Origin: an uncultured Shinella sp.
GTDB taxonomy: Bacteria > Pseudomonadota > Alphaproteobacteria > Rhizobiales > Rhizobiaceae
DNA: 6,406 nucleotides
Assembly (NCBI GenBank): GCA_946481465.1
Contig: CAMLOC010000226.1
Location: 1 to 6,406, forward strand
Direction of reading: 5' to 3'
In this document: positions 5,947 to 6,406 of the stretch, one piece after another
Numbering within the stretch: position 1 is the stretch's first letter
Layout of the letters: every line of letters begins with the position of its first letter
Program-made: the position numbers and the translations under genes
The notes under the pieces: model-generated
What the model was told of the DNA's origin: nothing
Seen by the model: the letters and a program-made list of their open reading frames with translations, nothing else
Databases searched by the model: none

Positions 5947-5972
5947 GGCAGCCGGCCTATTCGGCGGCTGCC
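5947..5972. terminator. Stem-loop at the convergent lysE-family/ispG 3' ends
   Basis: GGCAGCCG (5947-5954) and CGGCTGCC (5965-5972) form a perfect 8-bp stem with a 10-nt loop. The loop contains the ispG stop codon (5957-5959) and one arm lies in the last ispG codons (the Ala run). It could hold back transcription from both sides of this 19-nt gap, but no U-tract is present on either strand. Confidence 0.4.
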
Positions 5973-6406
5973 TGGCCCTGACCGTAGCGCTTCTCGATGT
6001 AATCGTTGACGAGCGTCTCGAATTCGCCGGCGATGTTGGTGCCGCGCAGCGTCATCGCCTTCTTGCCGTCGACATAGACGGGGGCGATCGGCAGTTCGCC
6101 GGTGCCGGGCAGCGAGATGCCGATATCGGCATGCTTGCTTTCGCCCGGGCCGTTGACGATGCAGCCCATGACCGCGACTTTCAGCCCCTCGACGCCCGGA
6201 TATTTCTCCCGCCAGACCGGCATGTTCTTGCGGATGTCGTCCTGGATCTTCTGGGCGAGCTCCTGGAAGACCGTGGAGGTGGTGCGCCCGCAACCCGGAC
6301 AGGCGGCGACGACGGGAATGAACTGGCGGAAGCCCATGACCTGCAGCAGTTCCTGCGCCACCTGCACCTCGCGGGTGCGGTCGCCGCCGGGCTCCGGCGT
6401 CAGCGA
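5957..6406 (-). CDS. ispG: 4-hydroxy-3-methylbut-2-enyl diphosphate synthase, C-terminal part (5' end outside window)
   Basis: IspG (GcpE) reduces and opens the cyclic intermediate MEcPP to HMBPP in the MEP isoprenoid pathway, using a [4Fe-4S] cluster. Only the last 149 residues are in the window; the frame runs open through the right edge, so the gene is cut by the window and not broken. The visible part is the cluster-binding domain: [14 protein letters not shown], then [16 protein letters not shown] with two ligand cysteines (fragment residues 36 and 39), then [12 protein letters not shown] with the third cysteine (82) and the conserved Glu (89) that completes cluster coordination in structurally studied members. 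The C-terminal tail is short and ends in AAAE. Together with ispA it puts two isoprenoid genes within 3 kb, though on opposite strands and not in one operon. Confidence 0.96.
   Translation of the reverse strand, partial: SLTPEPGGDRTREVQVAQELLQVMGFRQFIPVVAACPGCGRTTSTVFQELAQKIQDDIRKNMPVWREKYPGVEGLKVAVMGCIVNGPGESKHADIGISLPGTGELPIAPVYVDGKKAMTLRGTNIAGEFETLVNDYIEKRYGQGQAAAE

Noticed and set aside
1..6406. Mobile element, CRISPR array, tRNA or phage remnants
   Set aside because: No transposase, integrase, direct-repeat array, tRNA cloverleaf or abrupt composition change was seen; the genes are ordinary chromosomal ones.

Overview
The window looks like chromosomal DNA of an alphaproteobacterium of the order Hyphomicrobiales (Rhizobiales), most likely family Rhizobiaceae. 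Three things point there: a rhizobial-type PhaR at the left edge, GC-rich coding sequence with strong third-position G/C, and an intergenic palindromic mosaic repeat (1009-1104) of the kind seen in Rhizobium, Sinorhizobium and Agrobacterium. The genus cannot be fixed from sequence reading alone.

Layout, left to right. The 3' part of phaR (+, enters from outside) converges on a gene for a small four-helix membrane protein of unknown function (-). Upstream of that membrane gene sits the palindromic repeat, then rpmF (ribosomal protein L32, -) with a clear intrinsic terminator and a candidate promoter. A glutathione S-transferase-family gene (-) and mtgA (peptidoglycan glycosyltransferase, -) follow. 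A divergent intergenic region of about 200 bp separates mtgA from the plus-strand group ispA (farnesyl diphosphate synthase type), hisC (4 nt downstream, coupled) and, 111 nt further on, a LysE/RhtB-family exporter. The exporter converges on the 3' part of ispG (-), which leaves the window at the right edge.

How the genes relate. Two genes belong to isoprenoid synthesis: ispG makes HMBPP in the MEP pathway, and ispA condenses the C5 units to prenyl diphosphates. MtgA, divergent from ispA, uses lipid II, whose undecaprenyl carrier is built from farnesyl diphosphate, so the ispA/mtgA pair has a plausible metabolic link. HisC belongs to histidine synthesis or, as an aminotransferase paralogue, to aromatic amino acid synthesis. 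PhaR, the left neighbour, controls polyhydroxyalkanoate storage. The rest is housekeeping.

No mobile element, CRISPR array, tRNA, rRNA or evident new defence or biosynthetic system is visible. What deserves a second look is mostly non-coding: the mosaic repeat in the leader of the membrane gene, perfect stem-loops ending exactly 11 nt before both ispA and the exporter gene, an A-tract upstream of the rpmF promoter candidate, and start-codon questions for mtgA and ispA. No intergenic stretch exceeds 300 bases; the longest (994-1258) holds the repeat and the rpmF terminator.
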